Positions 60,321-64,000 of a stretch of DNA of 64,000 bases are shown here, in pieces. The notes under the pieces are model-generated. The model was not told the origin of the DNA and ran no database searches. It saw only the letters and a program-made list of their open reading frames with translations. Source of the DNA: Andrena cerasifolii (lineage: Eukaryota > Arthropoda > Insecta > Hymenoptera > Andrenidae); assembly GCF_050908995.1 (NCBI RefSeq), contig NC_135123.1, forward strand, positions 11,160,001-11,224,000. The letters run 5' to 3'. The translations under genes and the position numbers were made by a program. Numbering within the stretch: position 1 is the first letter of the stretch; the number at the start of each line of letters is the position of its first letter.

Positions 60321-62849
60321 TCTCTAGCAACAGAGTTTACCGTGACGACTGCAGATTGCAAAGGGATTGTTCGTGGATCTGATAGGGGCAAGTGGAGGGT
60401 CACGCGACTGCCGTTCAACGAGTCCATTTTAGTTAATTAAAATAACGTTTGTCAGTGTTGCTCGGCTAAGTCTGTCGATGGGGACAGCTAACTAGGTCGC
60501 TGATAATCAAACTGATAAGGGCCACGTGGCCTGTCGTTGCACGGAGGAATGCAGTCTAAAGACCTTCCGATCTGAAAAATCCTGGAAACGCAAGCTTTCT
60601 CAACTTCGAAGCTAGATAAACTTAAGTCCTTCGGCACCCTCTACAACCTCCCTTCAAATTAATTCTCCATTAACGCTAGAGGGGCAAAGTTAACGCACTC
60701 GCAAAGAAACGCAAGGCAAAAGCGTCCAAGGCGAGACGGAGAAGAAAAACGATAGTCCTGACTGCTGAGTATGGTTTTCCCTTTCATTGCTCGTCGCGGC
60801 AGGACGTTGGAACGAGTGTCGAGTGGCAGCCGAGGCAAGGATCGATGGGAGCGCAACGATACTCGCTGTTTAACGATCACCCGGGCTTCCACGTCGCTGA
60901 GCGTGCATTTTGGCGCGAGGCGCAGGAAGAATGACGTACGAAGTGAATATTTCTAGAATCTTTCTTACCTCTCCCTTCAACCCCTCGCCGCTTGGCAAGG
61001 TTTCACGTGTCCCGCTTCGCGAGAAACCGCCGCCCCGTACACGCGAGCGTTATTCAACATCGCCTGGGACGGATTTCACGTGGCCGGCCCGATTAATCAT
61101 GCGAGACACGTAGAAGCAATTAGGAGAGCTCTGTTTATGAACGCGAAATCCGGAGACGGTCAATTACGAGGGGTGGAGCGCTCGGTGGGGTGGCTACCGG
61201 GTGGCAAGGACGACCGCGATTATTTAATTACTCGATCCATTAAAAAGCGCGGCCGGCCTGGCGTGATTCGGAGCCGTCCGAGCGGCGATCTTCGCGCTAA
61301 CGAGATTTGTTTACTCGTACGCGCTCGATCTTATTACTCTTTCAAACGGGGATAAGGAAGTAATCCTGTTATTAAGGCTCCCCGAAGAAATTCAACCCTG
61401 TACTGGATATCGCGTACGCGAATCCCACGACTGCCCTTCGAGGGGCATTTAAACCATTCCGCGGCTGGGACAGCCTGCTTCCCAAGGACCTGTGGGCGGT
61501 GAACCAGTAGGGAAGGGTCAGGATCACTGGATCAGGGTGGCAGGAGGATCTGGGAACAGTAGCGAAACAAGTCCACCAAATATTCTCAATTGCTACACTC
61601 GTTAAACCCTACTAAAGTAATCTCACGAGACAATTATTTAATTGTCTTTTATTATTTTTTAATTTTGTTGTCGTTAATTTCGTGAAATTAGGCTCTCTTC
61701 GTTAGACAAGCTTCGTGATATATTTTCAAAAGTCACATCTCTCGCGACTATTTTTTCCATTATTTACATTTAGTTGTTGCTGAGATTTTTCATTGGTGGT
61801 AGAAAAGTCTCGCGTAAAATCCCATCGTGGATTCGCACCTTTACAATAATTAGCAATACGTGGCCTCCGAGCGCTCGCGGTGCTCGTTAAGTGCTCGCTG
61901 AATTCATCCCCTTTAAAAACAGCGCAAAGTCTGAAGCTTACACTTTCTTCGCGCGTGCACCACCCTCGGGGACTCACCCCTCGTTTCTCACACCTGGAAA
62001 GTCGCCTCTCAGCTACCACGTACAAGCTTCTTTCTAAACGATTCGCTAGTCGCTTGGAAGAAGCTCCATCGCACTCTGCGCCATTAGAAGAACAAACCCT
62101 TTCTTCCGCTCGCCGAGAATGCAGCGTCGCCATTGGCATCGATATCGCCGCGGCGCGTTTTAAAACCGTATTGATCGTGGGAACGGCGCATCGATGAGAA
62201 TGCAGTTCAACCTGTCGCCGGATAGTTCACTCGTGAGGATTCTCTGCTCCGATTAGACTCGAATAACGGTCGGATCTTTCGTCTGATCGACACCAATACA
62301 CACCACTCGCGCGCCCCTCTGCTGACCTAGAAATCGCTGCACCGACGGGAGCAACGCGTCCGTAGAAAAATTTCACGTGCAAGGAGCCTACCGTTACGTA
62401 ACCCACCCTCGCCCTTCGCTGCCCATCCAGATCAATCCTCCAACGATCCGGACTTCTTGCACGCCAAAGGTCGAATTTTCAATTAACGCCTCGAGTGGCG
62501 CAAGCTTCCGAAAACCGCCCTTCAAGTCGGGGAATCCTTTCGCAACGAAATATGAAGAAATATTGGCCTTGATAACGTGGCGAATATAATCCAAGAGCGA
62601 TCCAATCGCTGTAGAGGATGTTCCCCTAATACTTAAGGCGTTTCTGAAGTAAGAAAAAAGAAATAATATTAAATCAACCTCCTTATCTGTGCTCACGCGA
62701 TTAGAACGTGTGGAAACCTTGGTAATTGTTTTTCCTATCTGCCGCCCGGCGTTAAGGGAACTCACCCTAAACTCATATCTTCCCCAGATTTGGGTCCCTC
62801 GGCGAAGCGAAGGGACAAAGGAATTAGCTAGGGAAACATTCGTGGGTTG
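60321..62849. other. Intronic stretch without a supported gene
   Basis: GC-rich with short open frames; no exon or element ends are supported. Confidence 0.35.
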
Positions 62850-62851
62850 TA

Positions 62852-63902
62852 GGGGAGACCGGGGCTAGTTGTTACAATTTTCAGTTTTTTATTTTTTATT
62901 TTTTTTTTTGCATTCCATATTCAATACTATCAATGACTCTCATTTAAAGTACGTTCTTTCCTCTACCGATGACCGCTATCGCATGTAATTAAACGAAAAT
63001 CATGACTTTGAAACAAGCCATTTTGAACGTCGAGACATGTTGTATCAACGTGCCCCGAGTAGGGGCTAGTTGTTACGCAATACGGGGCAGGTTGTTACAG
63101 GATTAAATTTTACGAAACGAGGCTTATTATGAGTAATATAATTATATTTTCTTGGACAAAAGTAAATTTATTAATGGTAAGAATCTATGACAATAAATAT
63201 ACAGTAAAAAATCTATTTTAAAAATAATAAAATACTACTGAAATCAGTTGCACTAATTATCGCCGTCCGTTTCATACGGGGACTCGTGTCTATTATTTGC
63301 GGTGGTTTTATTTCTCATCTGCCTTTTCTTTGCTGTATGTTTTTTTTATTTTTATGTCATCAGTTTCCTTTTTAAAACTTTTTAATAAAATCTTTTTACT
63401 TCTTAATTTTTTACTTTTCTTTTTTCTTTTAACAGTTGTTACTGTCGTATAAATCATTGTTTCCCTTTCCCTCTGTAACAACATTCCCCTTTTCGTATGT
63501 AACAACATGCCCCCTGTCTTGTGTAACAACTTGCCCCGGTTGACACCATTGTGTACAAAAAGCTATAAGTTCATACCAGTTTGGCGTATTCTTATGTTCT
63601 TGGTACGAATCTGTAGCTAAAGGAACACTGCTTCAAACTTGGTAACATTAATTTACATACATTTATCTGTCTGTTCGGTAGAAAAGATTGAAGTAGAAAG
63701 AGAAAAGTTACTATTAGTACCGAGAACACAAAAAGCTGTAATAAAGTGACAACGCGTGAAACAACCACAAACAAACAACATACACAACCGTGTATGGTTG
63801 AAACACATCAGCCACTTCATCGTCGAAGTGATGGCCCAAGCGAAAAAAATTCAAACTGCTTTGTAACAACCTGCCCCTGTAACATCTAGCCCCGGTCTCC
63901 CC
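62852..63902. mobile_element. TA-flanked MITE with repeated GGGGC..GTTGTTAC motif (1.05 kb)
   Basis: Inverted ends GGGGAGACCGGGGCTAG, followed by TTGTTACA (left) or ATGTTACA (right), lie inside TA (62850-62851, 63903-63904). The subterminal motif GGGC-AG-TTGTTAC recurs near 63064 and 63083, and inverted (TGTAACAACNTGCCCC-like) near 63473, 63498, 63521 and 63862. The interior is AT-rich and has only short frames. The TA duplication suggests a Tc1/mariner-type origin (inference). Confidence 0.8.
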
Positions 63903-64000
63903 TACAGCGCGGAGGGAAGTTGGAGGCGCGAAATCTGACCGCGTTGCGACAGGTGCAGCCGTCACGGCCACCTGCAGGTGCGTGCAACTGCACACACTGG

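Larger units (their letters stand above)
34636..64000 (+). other. eag: First coding intron of eag (at least 29 kb, right end outside)
   Basis: No sequence encoding the expected PAS-domain segment after the cap is found before the window ends, so the intron is at least 29 kb. It alternates AT-rich transposon-derived blocks with GC-rich, homeodomain-like TTAATTA-bearing segments. The intron call assumes that no other gene is nested here; none is supported. Repeats and elements inside are listed separately. Confidence 0.6.

Noticed and set aside
34636..64000. Second eag exon (PAS domain) within the window
   Set aside because: No frame encodes the expected PAS-domain sequence after the N-terminal cap.

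Overview
The window looks like insect nuclear DNA. Hymenoptera is the best guess: the genes are intron-bearing, the sequence is CpG-rich, and it is crowded with small non-autonomous DNA transposons. The order is an inference from general appearance, not from a diagnostic sequence. Most of the 64 kb is non-coding.

Three genes can be supported. (1) A minus-strand gene enters from the left. Its first coding exon is at 4124-4199 and the product is not recognised. (2) A complete three-exon nuclear gene for the mitochondrial monothiol glutaredoxin 5 (Grx5/GLRX5) lies on the plus strand at 11749-12559, with two poly(A) signals after it. (3) The first coding exon of the voltage-gated potassium channel ether-a-go-go (eag, KCNH family) lies on the plus strand at 34557-34635. 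It is preceded by a GC-rich leader of about 1.35 kb and followed by a donor site. No second eag exon is visible, so the last 29 kb is read as its first coding intron.

Layout. 1-4.1 kb: intron or downstream part of the minus-strand gene, with a tRNA-like SINE near 0.6 kb. 4.2-10.7 kb: promoter side of that gene, with GA/CT tracts. 10.7-12.6 kb: a hAT-like element just upstream of GLRX5, then GLRX5. 13.5-16 kb: a run of inverted-repeat elements. 18.4-19.6 kb: a GC-rich island with a strong donor, possibly a non-coding eag first exon. 19.6-32.4 kb: a large palindrome, a TTAA-flanked element, a TA-flanked element carrying a nested element with an exact 8-bp target duplication, and a CACAGTGG-ended element. 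33.1-34.6 kb: eag leader and start. 34.6-64 kb: intron holding further copies of the same families, hairpins, a two-length tandem array and a TA-flanked element near the right end.

The genes do not form an operon or pathway. The main theme is a dense community of miniature elements whose ends and target duplications can be read directly. The most interesting points are: the eag leader, with long coding-like frames and a UAG-CUAG context; two TA-flanked elements that repeat their own terminal motif internally; two different elements sharing 5-bp CAGCG/CGCTG duplications; a Gly-to-Cys change in GLRX5 at a splice junction; and a 30-bp near-perfect hairpin.
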